The position numbers and the translations under genes are program-made. Below the pieces are notes generated by a model. That model was not told the DNA's origin and did not search any database. It worked only from the letters and a program-made list of their open reading frames with translations. Of a stretch of 64,000 nt of DNA, positions 10,191 to 18,750 are shown in pieces; within the stretch, counting starts at the first letter, position 1, and each line of letters starts with the position of its first letter. Origin of the DNA: Porticoccaceae bacterium. GTDB taxonomy: Bacteria > Pseudomonadota > Gammaproteobacteria > Pseudomonadales > Porticoccaceae. The stretch spans positions 1-64,000 of the forward strand of contig CACEBC010000006.1 of assembly GCA_902557735.1 (NCBI GenBank). The letters run 5' to 3'.

Positions 10191-10217
10191 AGAGAACTTT
10201 TTATTTTTATGTTCTCT
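10191..10217. repeat. perfect 7-bp inverted repeat upstream of XRE gene
   Basis: AGAGAAC at 10191-10197 and GTTCTCT at 10211-10217 are perfect reverse complements around a 13-base AT-only spacer, 41 bases before the XRE start codon. It is followed by CTTTT. It could be an operator for the adjacent regulator or a hairpin ending acs transcription. The rest of the 267-base gap 9991-10257 shows no gene and no other clear element. Confidence 0.5.
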
Positions 10218-10257
10218 CTTTTACACGGATGGGTATTGATATTATGCCTGGCTTCAC

Positions 10258-10617
10258 ATGGAACCAAGTATAAGAAAAAAGCTGGAACGTTTGATGCGAG
10301 AGCACAACTTATCGCAAAGTGCTTTGTCGCGGGCCACCGGTGTGCCTCAACCCACCATAAACCGCATTCTCAGTCAGGCCACTTTGGATCTTAGAAGGGA
10401 CTCAGTCGTTCGGATTGCTCAATATTTTGGTGTTGAGCCGGAAACTCTATACGAAAGTGATGGTAAAGGGGAGAACCGACAACTGGCCTCTAGTAATTCC
10501 TGTAATCCATCCAGTTCCGCGGTGATGGACGATATCTGCAAGCGAGTCATGTCTTTATCGAGGCTTCAGAGGGCCGAGATACTTCAGCGGCTCGTTGAAA
10601 TGGTGGTTGTGAAATAA
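10258..10617 (+). CDS. small XRE-family HTH transcriptional regulator
   Basis: A 119-residue protein with one cro/C1-type helix-turn-helix at about residues 5-60 (LSQSALSRATGVPQPTINRIL, then SVVRIAQYFGVEPETLY). A Ser/Asn-rich linker and a short C-terminal helical segment rich in Arg and Leu follow. Such proteins bind short inverted repeats, and one lies 41 bases upstream, so autoregulation is a fair guess. No good ribosome binding site precedes ATG 10258. Targets are unknown; the neighbours are acs and the thiamine operon. The domain call is firm, the role open. Confidence 0.85.
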   Translation: MEPSIRKKLERLMREHNLSQSALSRATGVPQPTINRILSQATLDLRRDSVVRIAQYFGVEPETLYESDGKGENRQLASSNSCNPSSSAVMDDICKRVMSLSRLQRAEILQRLVEMVVVK

Positions 10618-10735
10618 CTCTACGATTTTTTTGTATGTCTATTCGGTGCTAGTCGCTTTATTTCTGATTAGATTAGAATGAACGAGCATTCGACGGTGAC
10701 CTTTCACAGGTTATTTGCTCGGGACAGCAATGTAA

Positions 10736-10764
10736 TTGCCCAATATTTACTTTACTGTTACCAT
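10736..10764 (+). promoter_or_regulatory. possible sigma70 promoter of thiamine operon
   Basis: TTGCCC at 10736 and TACCAT at 10759 are separated by 17 bases, each matching four of six consensus bases. Transcription would begin near 10771, right at the base of the TPP riboswitch. The match is weak and proposed mainly because the position fits. Confidence 0.3.
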
Positions 10765-10768
10765 AAGG

Positions 10769-10842
10769 CCTCCTAGGGGGCGGCGTTAGCCTGAGATGCA
10801 CCCTTTGAACCTGATCCGGGTCGTGCCGGCGGAGGAATAGGA
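10769..10842 (+). promoter_or_regulatory. TPP riboswitch (THI element)
   Basis: The stretch holds the conserved THI-box blocks in order: AGGGGGCGGC, GCCTGAGA, ACCCTTTGAACCTGATC, and GTGCCGGCGGAGGAA. The CTGAGA and CCTTTGAACCTGAT elements are the pyrimidine- and pyrophosphate-sensing cores of the family. It sits 71 bases before the receptor start at 10913. Thiamine pyrophosphate should close the aptamer and lower expression. The downstream region to the ribosome binding site has no obvious T-run terminator, so control of translation initiation is more likely than attenuation, as in many gammaproteobacteria. Confidence 0.95.
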
Positions 10843-10912
10843 ATCTAACATCTTTTCTTCTTCTGAGTCAGTCGACCCCCTGTTTAGGATGGAATCCAAA
10901 AGGGGGAGTGTG

Positions 10913-13027
10913 ATGCTACTATACTTAGACACAATATCTCGGAAATACTCTATGCTAGTTTTGTTTAGCTGCATTACGCTAATAGGTACGTTTTTCAGTT
11001 TCAAAACATATTCGAGTGTTGAATTAAATGAGGTCGTAGTTCAATCTGATCTTAGACGTGCGTCGCTTTTTGAGACGGCTGCTAGTCTGAGTATTCTCGA
11101 TCAGCAAATCATTGAGCTGCGTGAGGCAAAACATTTGGAACGTCTTATAAATTTGATTCCTAACGTTAACTTTTCCAGCGGCGCGTCGAGGGGTCGTTTC
11201 TTTCAAATTCGAGGAATAGGTGAACGCAGCCAATTCATTCAACCTCTAAACCCGTCTGTTGGCCTTTTGATTGATGGTATCGACTTCACTGGGATCGCCG
11301 GTGCGGCCACTATGATGGATCTTGAACAGTTGGAAGTTTTTCGAGGACCTCAAGGGACCATTTATGGCGCAAATGCACTGGCTGGTTTGATCTCGTTAAA
11401 GTCAAAACAACCGACTGAGAATACAGAAGGCAATGTATTGGTGTCGGCTGGCCGATTTGACACTAGCTCAGTGGCGGCGGCAGTCGGCGGCAGTCTGACT
11501 GATCATGCAAGCTATCGTCTTGCTGTTCTCAAACATGAGAGTGATGGTTTCATTGAGAATGAGTTCTTGCAACGCGACGATACCAATGACATAGATGAGC
11601 AATCAATGAGGGCAATCTTAAAGTGGCAGGCAACCGATGCGCTCACCAGCAAAATCACGCTATTTATTACGGAAGTTGATAATGGTTACGACGCTTTTTC
11701 ACTCGACAATACTCGTTTCACTTTATCGGATAAACCGGGCCATGACCGGCAGAGGTCAGATGCATTAGCCATAGATAGCAAATGGACAAAAAAAGAGAAC
11801 TTTGATCTGTTTGTTATACTCAGTTACGCGCAAACCGACTCTGAATATGGCTACGACGAGGACTGGGCTTTCCCAGAAATATGCGCGGGGCTATCGTGCG
11901 AAGGTTGGGCATACTCATCTGAGGATAACTATATTCGGGATCGCGAAAACAGCGCATTAGACATTAAATTGGTTTCAAAGCGACCTCAGTCGTTTTTTGG
12001 ATATAGTTATAGCTGGATTATGGGTGTCTATTTTCGCCATCAAGATGAGGCGCTGACGCGCCAATACACATACCAATCAGTGGATTTTACCAGTGATTTT
12101 GACACAAAGAATCGTGCTATTTATGGGGAAATTAGCACGACACTTGATAATGGTTCGCGACTCTCTCTGGGTGTAAGGTCTGAGACTAGAGATGCTGATT
12201 ACCGCGACAGTGATGCGGTCAATCACCAAATTAGCGAGAATTTATGGGGGGGACGAATTTCTCTGTCACATCAATTTTCTGAGGACATAATGCTTTACGG
12301 TTTGATTTCACGTGGATACAAGGCCGGCGGAATAAACAGTGAGCCATCTCTGCAGCCGCAAGATCGTGCCTTTAACACAGAGTTAATGTGGAACTTTGAG
12401 ATCGGATTGAAAGGGACCTGGATGAATGGTCAACTGCAAGGGCAGCTCTCAGCATTCAATCAGGAACGCAAAGATATCCAAATTAAGCAGTCGTTGGTCT
12501 CAGAACGAGAGGACAGTTTTGCGAGCGACTTTGTTGATTACATAGGTAATTCGGCGCGCGGAAGCAACTATGGTCTCGAGCTTGAGACGATTTGGATGGT
12601 TAATTCACGTTTGTCAGTTTTTATGAACCTGGGACTACTTGAAACTGAATATAATATTCCCGGGGCAGAGCTTTTGAACCGGCGAGGACAGGCTCATGCG
12701 CCGACTTACCAACTCTACTTGGGAGCTGAGTACATCCTAAATGATAATTTGTCACTTAACCTAGAAATGGAGGGGAAGGATGAGTTTTATTTGTCATCCA
12801 GTCATCAGGAGCGAAGTGACTCCTTTGAATTGTTCAACCTTAGATTAAATTATGAATTTGATAAATGGGATGTTTCGCTCTGGATTAGAAATCTCACTGA
12901 TGAGAATGTGATTGTTCGCGGCTTCGGTGGTTTCGGAAATGATCCAAGAAAGTTTTACGCTACAGAGCCTTATTACCAGTATGGAGAACCAAAAAGTTTG
13001 GGATTAAGCGCTCGCTACGAATTTTAG
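10913..13027 (+). CDS. TonB-dependent receptor, probable thiamine or thiamine-precursor uptake
   Basis: A 704-residue outer-membrane receptor. It has an N-terminal hydrophobic signal segment (MLVLFSCITLIGTFF), then a plug domain with the TonB box-like ELNEVVVQ, IRGIGERSQ and VFRGPQGTIYGANALAG, then a long beta-barrel with NLTDENVIVRG near the end and a terminal aromatic residue (YEF). An ATG at 10889 is in frame, but ATG 10913 follows an AGGGGGAG ribosome binding site and is preferred. The TPP riboswitch just upstream and the thiamine-binding protein, PnuT-type permease and kinase downstream point to a thiamine-related ligand (the OMR1 type described for TPP regulons). The exact ligand is inferred. 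Confidence 0.88.
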   Translation: MLLYLDTISRKYSMLVLFSCITLIGTFFSFKTYSSVELNEVVVQSDLRRASLFETAASLSILDQQIIELREAKHLERLINLIPNVNFSSGASRGRFFQIRGIGERSQFIQPLNPSVGLLIDGIDFTGIAGAATMMDLEQLEVFRGPQGTIYGANALAGLISLKSKQPTENTEGNVLVSAGRFDTSSVAAAVGGSLTDHASYRLAVLKHESDGFIENEFLQRDDTNDIDEQSMRAILKWQATDALTSKITLFITEVDNGYDAFSLDNTRFTLSDKPGHDRQRSDALAIDSKWTKKENFDLFVILSYAQTDSEYGYDEDWAFPEICAGLSCEGWAYSSEDNYIRDRENSALDIKLVSKRPQSFFGYSYSWIMGVYFRHQDEALTRQYTYQSVDFTSDFDTKNRAIYGEISTTLDNGSRLSLGVRSETRDADYRDSDAVNHQISENLWGGRISLSHQFSEDIMLYGLISRGYKAGGINSEPSLQPQDRAFNTELMWNFEIGLKGTWMNGQLQGQLSAFNQERKDIQIKQSLVSEREDSFASDFVDYIGNSARGSNYGLELETIWMVNSRLSVFMNLGLLETEYNIPGAELLNRRGQAHAPTYQLYLGAEYILNDNLSLNLEMEGKDEFYLSSSHQERSDSFELFNLRLNYEFDKWDVSLWIRNLTDENVIVRGFGGFGNDPRKFYATEPYYQYGEPKSLGLSARYEF

Positions 13028-13062
13028 ATATGCCCGAGACAATTAAGCCACAGGAGCAGATA

Positions 13063-13311
13063 ATGCAGGTTACTATTGATGTAAGTATGTACCCATTCAA
13101 TAAAGAGTTTAAGGCACCGATCAAGGACTTTATCTCTAAAATTAATTTGCATAAGGACCTTAAGATACGGACTTTCCCTACTTCTACGGTTATACAAGGC
13201 GAATATGGGGAAGCCATGGAGGCTTTAAAAGACACGATATCTTGTTGTAATGATCGGCCTGAAAAGGCAGTTTATGTGTTAAAAGTCATACCCGATTACG
13301 AAGCAATTTAA
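13063..13311 (+). CDS. MTH1187/YkoF-type thiamine-binding protein
   Basis: A protein of 82 residues from the small alpha/beta family (DUF77, YkoF/MTH1187) with the typical opening MQVTIDVSMYPF and the central TFPTSTVIQGEYGE, then a helix and a final strand (YVLKVIPDY). Family members bind hydroxymethylpyrimidine or thiamine. ATG 13030 is in frame, but ATG 13063 has an AGGAG ribosome binding site at 13052-13056 and begins at the family motif. It is cotranscribed with the receptor and pnuT, which supports a role in carrying or sensing thiamine compounds; where it acts is not clear as no signal peptide is seen. Confidence 0.8.
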   Translation: MQVTIDVSMYPFNKEFKAPIKDFISKINLHKDLKIRTFPTSTVIQGEYGEAMEALKDTISCCNDRPEKAVYVLKVIPDYEAI

Positions 13312-13317
13312 CATTTG

Positions 13318-13941
13318 ATGGGCTGGTTTAACCTGGAATCGCTTGCGGTTTTACTATCACTTGGCTATTTAGTTTTAGCAGTGCGCGGAAACAGTATGTG
13401 TTGGTATTTGGCGTTCTTTAGTACCGCTATCTATGTTTATATCTTTGCCGGTGTGTCACTTTATATGGAATCTTTTCTCAATGTATACTACATGGGAATG
13501 GCAGTTTATGGTTGGTATCATTGGAAACGAGCCGGTTTGCAAGGAATGGGGTGCGACATCTGTAAATGGCCACTTTCGAGGCACCTCCTTATAATTATTG
13601 TAATTATTGCTGTTAGCTATATCTCTGCTCAGATGCTTCAAGGTTACACGGATGCGCAGTTTCCACTCTTGGATTCTTTGACAACTTGGGGCAGCATTGT
13701 GGCTACGGTGATGGTAGCTCGAAAGGTTCTAGAGAACTGGTTGTATTGGTTGGTTATTGATGCACTATCGATTTTCATCTTCATCGACAGGGAACTGCAT
13801 CAAACAGCTGGCTTGTTTGGATTTTATCTGATATTAGCGGCGATTGGTTACCTCAATTGGAGAAAAATTTATCGAAGAGAGAGTAAAAGAGCGCCTCGAG
13901 CACTCGTTACTACAATGGAAGGATTGGAAAAAGGTAGGTGA
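13318..13941 (+). CDS. pnuT: PnuC/PnuT-family permease, probable thiamine transporter
   Basis: An integral inner-membrane protein of about 207 residues with around seven hydrophobic segments and family features: SLGYLVLAVRGNSMCWYLA near the start, FLNVYYMGMAVYGWYHWKR in the middle, and LYWLVIDALSIFIF in the last third. The family carries nicotinamide riboside (PnuC) or thiamine (PnuT) by facilitated diffusion, trapping the substrate by phosphorylation. The TPP riboswitch and downstream kinase favour thiamine. ATG 13318 is preferred over TTG 13315. The gene end overlaps the next frame. Confidence 0.87.
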   Translation: MGWFNLESLAVLLSLGYLVLAVRGNSMCWYLAFFSTAIYVYIFAGVSLYMESFLNVYYMGMAVYGWYHWKRAGLQGMGCDICKWPLSRHLLIIIVIIAVSYISAQMLQGYTDAQFPLLDSLTTWGSIVATVMVARKVLENWLYWLVIDALSIFIFIDRELHQTAGLFGFYLILAAIGYLNWRKIYRRESKRAPRALVTTMEGLEKGR

Positions 13942-14677
13942 ATGTACCTGCAATTCACTGCCAACAGTGGAAAAAGAGATCGGTTGTGGCCTTGTAAATC
14001 ATACTTTTTTAGTACGTAGCGGGAGCTATCGAGCGGTCATTAGAGTCAATTGCGCCAATCCTGGTAAATTGGGTATCGATCGTTTGAGAGAGTTGAAAAT
14101 ACTCGAGGCAGTGAAGAACTCAGATTTTGTGCCTGATACTTTGTATAAGGACTCCGGTGTGTTAGTGACGGAATATATTTCAGGCTATACACTGAATGAT
14201 GAGTTTCTTGGCAGTCCAGTAAATCGATCGCGTCTGGCATCCGTTTTAGAGAGGATCCAGACCATGTTCGTAACGGGTTTGAATCCATTTAGCTACCTGG
14301 ATTGCTGCAAGGCCTATGCACGAGATTTGCCATATGACCCGTCAGAGTTTGTCGACTGGGAGCAACTTTGTGCCGTTGCGATGGAAATCGATAAAGCGCG
14401 TCATGCGCCTGTCTTATGCCATCATGATCTTGTTGCAGAGAATATTTTAATTCGGGACGATGCTATCTTTTTCATTGATTGGGAGTTCGCGGCGATGGGG
14501 CATCCCGCTTATGATTATGTAAAGTTATTTGGTGAAGACATATCTAGGGGCATGCTCGCTCAAAGAGATATTTCTTCAGGCGATATTAAACAGATTAACT
14601 TTTTGCAGTCTGGGATCGATCGTCTTTGGTACTCAGCCAAAAAAATTATGAGAAGGCAAGGGAAGAGTGGAGTTTAG
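13844..14677 (+). CDS. phosphotransferase of the choline/thiamine kinase type
   Basis: An APH/ThiK-like kinase of up to 277 residues. Seen: a glycine-rich start (IGCGLVNHTFLV), the catalytic CHHDLVAENIL (Brenner-type HxDxxxxN) at about residues 194-204, and FIDWEFA with the metal-binding Asp. The family covers choline, thiamine and aminoglycoside kinases. Within a TPP-controlled operon, thiamine phosphorylation to trap the imported vitamin is the likely job. No ATG is available near the front; TTG 13844 would overlap pnuT by 98 bases and GTG 13967 would remove part of the N-lobe, so the start is uncertain. The end is one base before msrB. Confidence 0.8.
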   Translation: MVTSIGEKFIEERVKERLEHSLLQWKDWKKVGECTCNSLPTVEKEIGCGLVNHTFLVRSGSYRAVIRVNCANPGKLGIDRLRELKILEAVKNSDFVPDTLYKDSGVLVTEYISGYTLNDEFLGSPVNRSRLASVLERIQTMFVTGLNPFSYLDCCKAYARDLPYDPSEFVDWEQLCAVAMEIDKARHAPVLCHHDLVAENILIRDDAIFFIDWEFAAMGHPAYDYVKLFGEDISRGMLAQRDISSGDIKQINFLQSGIDRLWYSAKKIMRRQGKSGV

Positions 14678-14678
14678 A

Positions 14679-15047
14679 ATGACCGAAAAGTTCAATAAGT
14701 TAACAACAGAAGAGCGATATATTATTCTTGAGAAGGGCACAGAGCTTCCTTTCAGCGGCGTATATAATGAGCACTTTGCAAAGGGCGTATATCATTGCAA
14801 GCAATGTGATGCCCCTTTATACCGCTCGGAGAGCAAATTTTCATCGCACTGCGGTTGGCCAAGTTTTGACGATGAAATCGAAGGCTCAGTAACACGGGTA
14901 CTAGATGCAGATGGTCGCCGAATCGAAATTTTATGCGCTAATTGTGGCGGCCACCTCGGCCATGTGTTTGAAGGAGAGCGTTATACTGAAAAAAATACAC
15001 GTCACTGCGTCAATTCCCTGTCGATGCGATTTCGCCAAAGTGATTGA
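14679..15047 (+). CDS. msrB: peptide-methionine (R)-S-oxide reductase
   Basis: MsrB repairs methionine-R-sulfoxide in proteins. The 122-residue length is normal. Zinc ligands CKQC and CANC, the HCGWPSF motif, GGHLGHVF, and the catalytic Cys in HCVNSLSMRF are all present. It starts at ATG 14679, one base after the kinase stop, so it is probably cotranscribed with the thiamine operon. There is no obvious functional link; MsrB may simply ride on the transcript. A GTG at 14667 is in frame but overlaps the kinase end. Confidence 0.95.
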   Translation: MTEKFNKLTTEERYIILEKGTELPFSGVYNEHFAKGVYHCKQCDAPLYRSESKFSSHCGWPSFDDEIEGSVTRVLDADGRRIEILCANCGGHLGHVFEGERYTEKNTRHCVNSLSMRFRQSD

Positions 15048-15078
15048 TTGGGTGCCAAAGGGATGAGATCGTTGCTGA

Positions 15079-15564
15079 TCAATCTTTAAAATTTTTGAAC
15101 TGGAATGGTTGGCCTAACTCGCCCTCCCGCACAAGGGCCATAACCCTCTGAAGGTCATCACGCTTTTTCCCAGTGACTCGCACTTGGTCTCCTTGAACCT
15201 GAGCTTGCACACGGAGCTTTTGACCCTTGATCATCTTGACAATGCTTTTGCTCACCTCGCCAGAGATACCGTTTTTAAATGACACCTGTATTGAAAACGT
15301 TTTTCCGGAATGAAGCGCTTTTTCGTCAAAGATCATCACGCTTGGTTCTATCTTGCGTTTGATTAACTGATCACGAAAAATATCCAACAACTGCTGACAT
15401 TGAAAATCTGCCTCAGCACTAATGGTTACAGCATCATTAGTGAATAAGGCGCTTGCTTTCACTCCGCGAAAGTCGAATCGTTTTGCAATCTCTCTGTTGG
15501 TGTTTTCTGAGGCGTTTAAAATTTCTGCACTGTCGACCTGAGACACTATATCCAAGCTAGGCAT
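15079..15564 (-). CDS. yajQ: YajQ-family nucleotide-binding protein
   Basis: A 161-residue YajQ (UPF0234) protein. Family hallmarks are the start [11 protein letters not shown], the [12 protein letters not shown] segment, the repeated ferredoxin-like folds, and the end [32 protein letters not shown]. Homologues bind cyclic di-GMP or nucleic acid and phage or tRNA in various reports, so the role here is undefined beyond nucleotide binding. It is convergent with msrB and divergent from the hydrolase gene. Confidence 0.94.
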   Translation of the reverse strand: MPSLDIVSQVDSAEILNASENTNREIAKRFDFRGVKASALFTNDAVTISAEADFQCQQLLDIFRDQLIKRKIEPSVMIFDEKALHSGKTFSIQVSFKNGISGEVSKSIVKMIKGQKLRVQAQVQGDQVRVTGKKRDDLQRVMALVREGELGQPFQFKNFKD

Positions 15565-15709
15565 TGTTTTTATAAATCCGTTTCTGGCATTATGATTGCA
15601 AGTTTAAATGATTCAAAAAAAAAATCTATTAATTGCTTAACTGACGCCTGTCTAAGTTTTTGGAGGCGATAACGGCCCGTGATATCTTTGAGATTTGAGG
15701 CTTAAAAAA

Positions 15710-16657
15710 TTGAATATAAATCTTGTTGATCCCGAACTAATCCCTTTTTTGGAAAGCTTTCCCCCTTTAGATATCTGGTCTGATTTGCCTGGTTTTCGGA
15801 ACAAGTACGCTAAACGTATCGAAGATTTGCGGGCTGAGTCACCTGCTGTCGAAGGAGTGGATAGTCATGATCATGAGGTCGATGTTGATTTGCTTACTCG
15901 AGTCAATGTTAGAGTTTACAGACCGGCTGATCAAGAGCGTAATTTGCCAGTTATGCTCTGGCTGCATGGCGGCGGGTACTGTTTGGGTAGCATACAAATT
16001 GATGATGAATTTGTGAGGAAAATGGTAAAAAACATCGGCTGCGTCGTCGTTTCGGTGGACTACCGGTTAGCGCCTGAGAATAGATTTCCCGGAGCTCTTG
16101 ATGATGCCTATGCGGTTTTGAAGTGGATTTATGCGGAAGCAAACGGCTTGTCAATCGATGCAGACAGGCTAGCGGTAGGGGGTTTAAGTGCTGGCGCTGG
16201 GCTAGCGGCAGGCGTTGCTTTGGCTGCCCGAGACAGAGGCGAGGTCAAATTGATTTTTCAATCATTATGGTGCCCAATGCTGGATGATAGGAACAACTAT
16301 GTCTCAAGCTACGCTATTAATGACCCAAGAGTTTGGAGTCGTGATGATAACCTTCGTGCGTGGCGAGCTTACCTAGGCAGAGATGGTGGTGGGAAAGATA
16401 CTTCGGCTTATGCAGCGCCAAGTCGCGCACTCGATCTGACTGGACTTCCACCAGTTTATATGCGTGTTGGATCACTAGATCTCTTCTTGGATGAGAATAC
16501 TGCCTATGCTGAGCGCTTAGTGTCAGCGGGTGTGCAAACTGATTTTGCGGTAATAGACGGTGCGTTCCACGCTTTTGAGATGCTTCCGAATGCAGAGCTC
16601 TCTCGAAAAGTGCGTGACGGGCATTTCGCCGCGATAAAAGATGCGTTGTTTTTATAA
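15710..16657 (+). CDS. alpha/beta hydrolase of the hormone-sensitive-lipase family
   Basis: An esterase of about 315 residues. The oxyanion-hole motif HGGGYCLGS, DYRLAPENRFPGALDDAY, the nucleophile in GLSAGAGLA, an Asp in MRVGSLDLFLDE and the catalytic His in GAFHAFE give a complete HSL-family (bacterial lipase/esterase family IV) triad. No ATG is near the start. TTG 15710 follows GAGG at 15697-15700 with good spacing; TTG 15695 is also in frame. No signal peptide, so it is cytoplasmic. The substrate is unknown. Confidence 0.85.
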   Translation: MNINLVDPELIPFLESFPPLDIWSDLPGFRNKYAKRIEDLRAESPAVEGVDSHDHEVDVDLLTRVNVRVYRPADQERNLPVMLWLHGGGYCLGSIQIDDEFVRKMVKNIGCVVVSVDYRLAPENRFPGALDDAYAVLKWIYAEANGLSIDADRLAVGGLSAGAGLAAGVALAARDRGEVKLIFQSLWCPMLDDRNNYVSSYAINDPRVWSRDDNLRAWRAYLGRDGGGKDTSAYAAPSRALDLTGLPPVYMRVGSLDLFLDENTAYAERLVSAGVQTDFAVIDGAFHAFEMLPNAELSRKVRDGHFAAIKDALFL

Positions 16658-16667
16658 AACGTGGGAC

Positions 16668-17399
16668 TCAATGATCTTCACGATATACTAGTCGCCCAAA
16701 TAATAGACCCAGCTCAAAAAGAAGCCACATGGGAAGGGCTAGTAGAACCTGAGAGATAACATCCGGCGGCGTTAAGAGCATGCCGAAAAAAAAACAACCG
16801 ACGAGGACAAATGGCCTCTTTTCTGCAAGATTATTGGGATCGACTACCCCCATCCAAGACAAGATAACCACACCAATGGGGATTTCAAAGCTCAAACCAA
16901 ATGCAAAAAATAGCTTCAATGCGAAGTTCAAGTAGCTTCGCATATCAGGCATGATCGTTATTCCCTCAGGCACGGTGTTAGCGAAAAACATAAAAACGAG
17001 AGGAAAAACAACGTAGTAGGCGAAGGCCACACCTGTATAGAAAAGCACCACGCTCGACACAAACAAAGGTATGGCAACTTTTTTTTCTCTTTGATAAAGG
17101 CCCGGCGCAAGGAAGGCCCAAATTTGGAATAGGACGTAGGGCATAGCAGCGAAGAGTGATATCACCAAAGTCAATTTGAAAGGAGTTAAGAAAGGTGAAG
17201 CGATCTCAGTAGCAATCATCCCCGAAGATTCGGGTATAAATGTCCGAATAGGTTCTGATACATAAAGGTATAACTCGTTGCTATATGAGAATAGTGCTGT
17301 AAAAATTATTAGCACGGATAGTATGGATTTCAGAGCTCGGTCCCTGAACTCGATAATGTGCTCTAAAAGGGGTTGGCTGGTTAACTTTTCTTCGGTCAC
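16668..17399 (-). CDS. tatC: Sec-independent protein translocase TatC
   Basis: The polytopic receptor of the twin-arginine export system, 243 residues with six hydrophobic segments. It shows the N-terminal LLEHIIEFRDRAL motif that contacts signal peptides, FLAPGLYQREKK in the first long loop, and a C-terminal LLTPPDVISQ segment. It is the third gene of tatABC on the minus strand, 5 bases after tatB, and converges with the hydrolase gene with a 10-base gap. Confidence 0.97.
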   Translation of the reverse strand: MTEEKLTSQPLLEHIIEFRDRALKSILSVLIIFTALFSYSNELYLYVSEPIRTFIPESSGMIATEIASPFLTPFKLTLVISLFAAMPYVLFQIWAFLAPGLYQREKKVAIPLFVSSVVLFYTGVAFAYYVVFPLVFMFFANTVPEGITIMPDMRSYLNFALKLFFAFGLSFEIPIGVVILSWMGVVDPNNLAEKRPFVLVGCFFFGMLLTPPDVISQVLLALPMWLLFELGLLFGRLVYREDH

Positions 17400-17404
17400 G
17401 GGCG

Positions 17405-17686
17405 TCAGCCCTCTTTGAAAGGCGTCTTGGCCTCAGTTATTAATTTTTCGGCTTTCTGTTTTGTGTTCTCGAGGTCGCGCAAGATTTTTTCGTTATGCAG
17501 TTGCTCCCTAACCTCATCCATGCCCAGTTCATCTTCGATTTCTTTTTTGGCACTAGACAGCGATGCTTTTATTCGCCCGACCCATAGGTTTATCCCCTTG
17601 AGCGTCTCTGGCAGGCGCTCGGGGCCCATTACAACAAGGATGATAACGCCTATGACCAATAGTTCGGAGAATCCAATATCAAACAT
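17405..17686 (-). CDS. tatB: Sec-independent protein translocase TatB
   Basis: A 93-residue protein with a single N-terminal membrane helix (MFDIGFSELLVIGVIILVVMG) followed by PERLP and an amphipathic helix, then a charged tail. The Glu in FSELL and the GPERLP hinge are typical of TatB rather than TatA. It pairs with TatC to recognise twin-arginine signal peptides. It lies between tatA and tatC. Confidence 0.94.
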   Translation of the reverse strand: MFDIGFSELLVIGVIILVVMGPERLPETLKGINLWVGRIKASLSSAKKEIEDELGMDEVREQLHNEKILRDLENTKQKAEKLITEAKTPFKEG

Positions 17687-17731
17687 ATTTGCGTGTTTCG
17701 CTAATTACTTTAGGCTAGTTTATGGTGTGGG

Positions 17732-17938
17732 CTATTCAGCGGTTGTTTTTGAATTCTTGTTATTGTTGGCATCAGCTTGATGCGCTGTTTTTTCATGATC
17801 TTCGTCCGCAGCCATAGAATCTTTGAACCCTTTAATAGCACCGCCAACATCGGTCCCGATATTGCGCAGTTTTTTTGTACCGAATAGTAAGGCGACAATA
17901 ATCAGTATTATCAATAGTTCCCATCCACTAAATCCCAT
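17732..17938 (-). CDS. tatA: Sec-independent protein translocase TatA
   Basis: A 68-residue pore-forming Tat component. It starts with [20 protein letters not shown], has the [10 protein letters not shown] hinge and the amphipathic [13 protein letters not shown] helix, then a short polar tail rich in Ala, Asn and Lys. It is the first gene of tatABC, 20 bases after hisE on the minus strand. A GGGAGGT ribosome binding site (reverse strand, near 17945) precedes it. Confidence 0.95.
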   Translation of the reverse strand: MGFSGWELLIILIIVALLFGTKKLRNIGTDVGGAIKGFKDSMAADEDHEKTAHQADANNNKNSKTTAE

Positions 17939-17958
17939 TTTGGTAACCTCCCTTGTAT

Positions 17959-18294
17959 TTAACCATTCTGTCTTTGAGTTTTCTCTTCGAATCCCGAGAC
18001 CCCAAATCTTCTATCAAGCTCTTTTATAACTGCTTTTGTATCTGTGCCTAAATGAGAAAGCATCACCATAGTGTGGAACCAAAGGTCAGCTGTTTCAGAT
18101 ATTACCGCATCTGTTTGCCCATTCATTTTGGCGTCTTTGGCAGCCAATATGGTTTCGATGCTTTCCTCACCAACTTTCTGGAGAATTTTATCGATGCCCT
18201 GGGCATGCAAAGATGCAACATATGATTCAGCTCTCTTCTCGCTTTTTCGCTGCTCTAGCAGTTGGGTCAGTTGTCCTAGTGTGTCTTCATTCAT
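17959..18294 (-). CDS. hisE: phosphoribosyl-ATP pyrophosphatase
   Basis: Hydrolyses PR-ATP to PR-AMP, the second step of histidine synthesis. The 111-residue all-helical MazG-like protein shows [22 protein letters not shown], the EAxE-like metal site region and [13 protein letters not shown]. It is a separate gene that overlaps hisI by 4 bases, unlike the fused hisIE of enterobacteria. Gene order hisI-hisE-tatABC is common in gammaproteobacteria outside the enterics. Confidence 0.96.
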   Translation of the reverse strand: MNEDTLGQLTQLLEQRKSEKRAESYVASLHAQGIDKILQKVGEESIETILAAKDAKMNGQTDAVISETADLWFHTMVMLSHLGTDTKAVIKELDRRFGVSGFEEKTQRQNG

Positions 18295-18695
18295 GGGTTA
18301 ATATCCTCTGGGTCTTTAATAACTGGCTCAAAGACCTCCCAGCTTTCGCCACGCAGGGTTTTGTAAAAACAGGACTGGCGTCCGGTGTGACAAGCTATAC
18401 CATTAATAGCTTCGACTTTTAGCAAGATAGCATCGCCATCACAATCGAGTTGCAATTCGATGAGTTTCAAAATATTTCCGGATTCCTCTCCTTTTCTCCA
18501 AAGCTTTTTACGCGATCTTGACCAGTAGACCGCCCGCTTTTCAGTAACGGTTGTTTCAAGAGCCTCTCTGTTCATCCAGGCTAAAACGAGGACCCTTCCA
18601 CTAAGTGCGTCTTGCGTAATTGCAGGAACTAATCCATCTTGGTTCCATAACACTTGGTCAGCATATATCATTTTAATGAACTTTTTGGCCATCAC
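18291..18695 (-). CDS. hisI: phosphoribosyl-AMP cyclohydrolase
   Basis: Opens the adenine ring of PR-AMP in the third step of histidine synthesis. The 134-residue protein shows [30 protein letters not shown], and the metal-binding [11 protein letters not shown] and [10 protein letters not shown] motifs with conserved Cys and His. The first in-frame ATG gives a short lead; the ATG two codons later may be used. It overlaps hisE by 4 bases, so the two are translationally coupled. Confidence 0.96.
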   Translation of the reverse strand: MMAKKFIKMIYADQVLWNQDGLVPAITQDALSGRVLVLAWMNREALETTVTEKRAVYWSRSRKKLWRKGEESGNILKLIELQLDCDGDAILLKVEAINGIACHTGRQSCFYKTLRGESWEVFEPVIKDPEDINP

Positions 18696-18750
18696 GATTG
18701 TTGTTAGGGGGACAATTATGGCAGTACTTAGTCTTTAAAAACAGTGTTGT

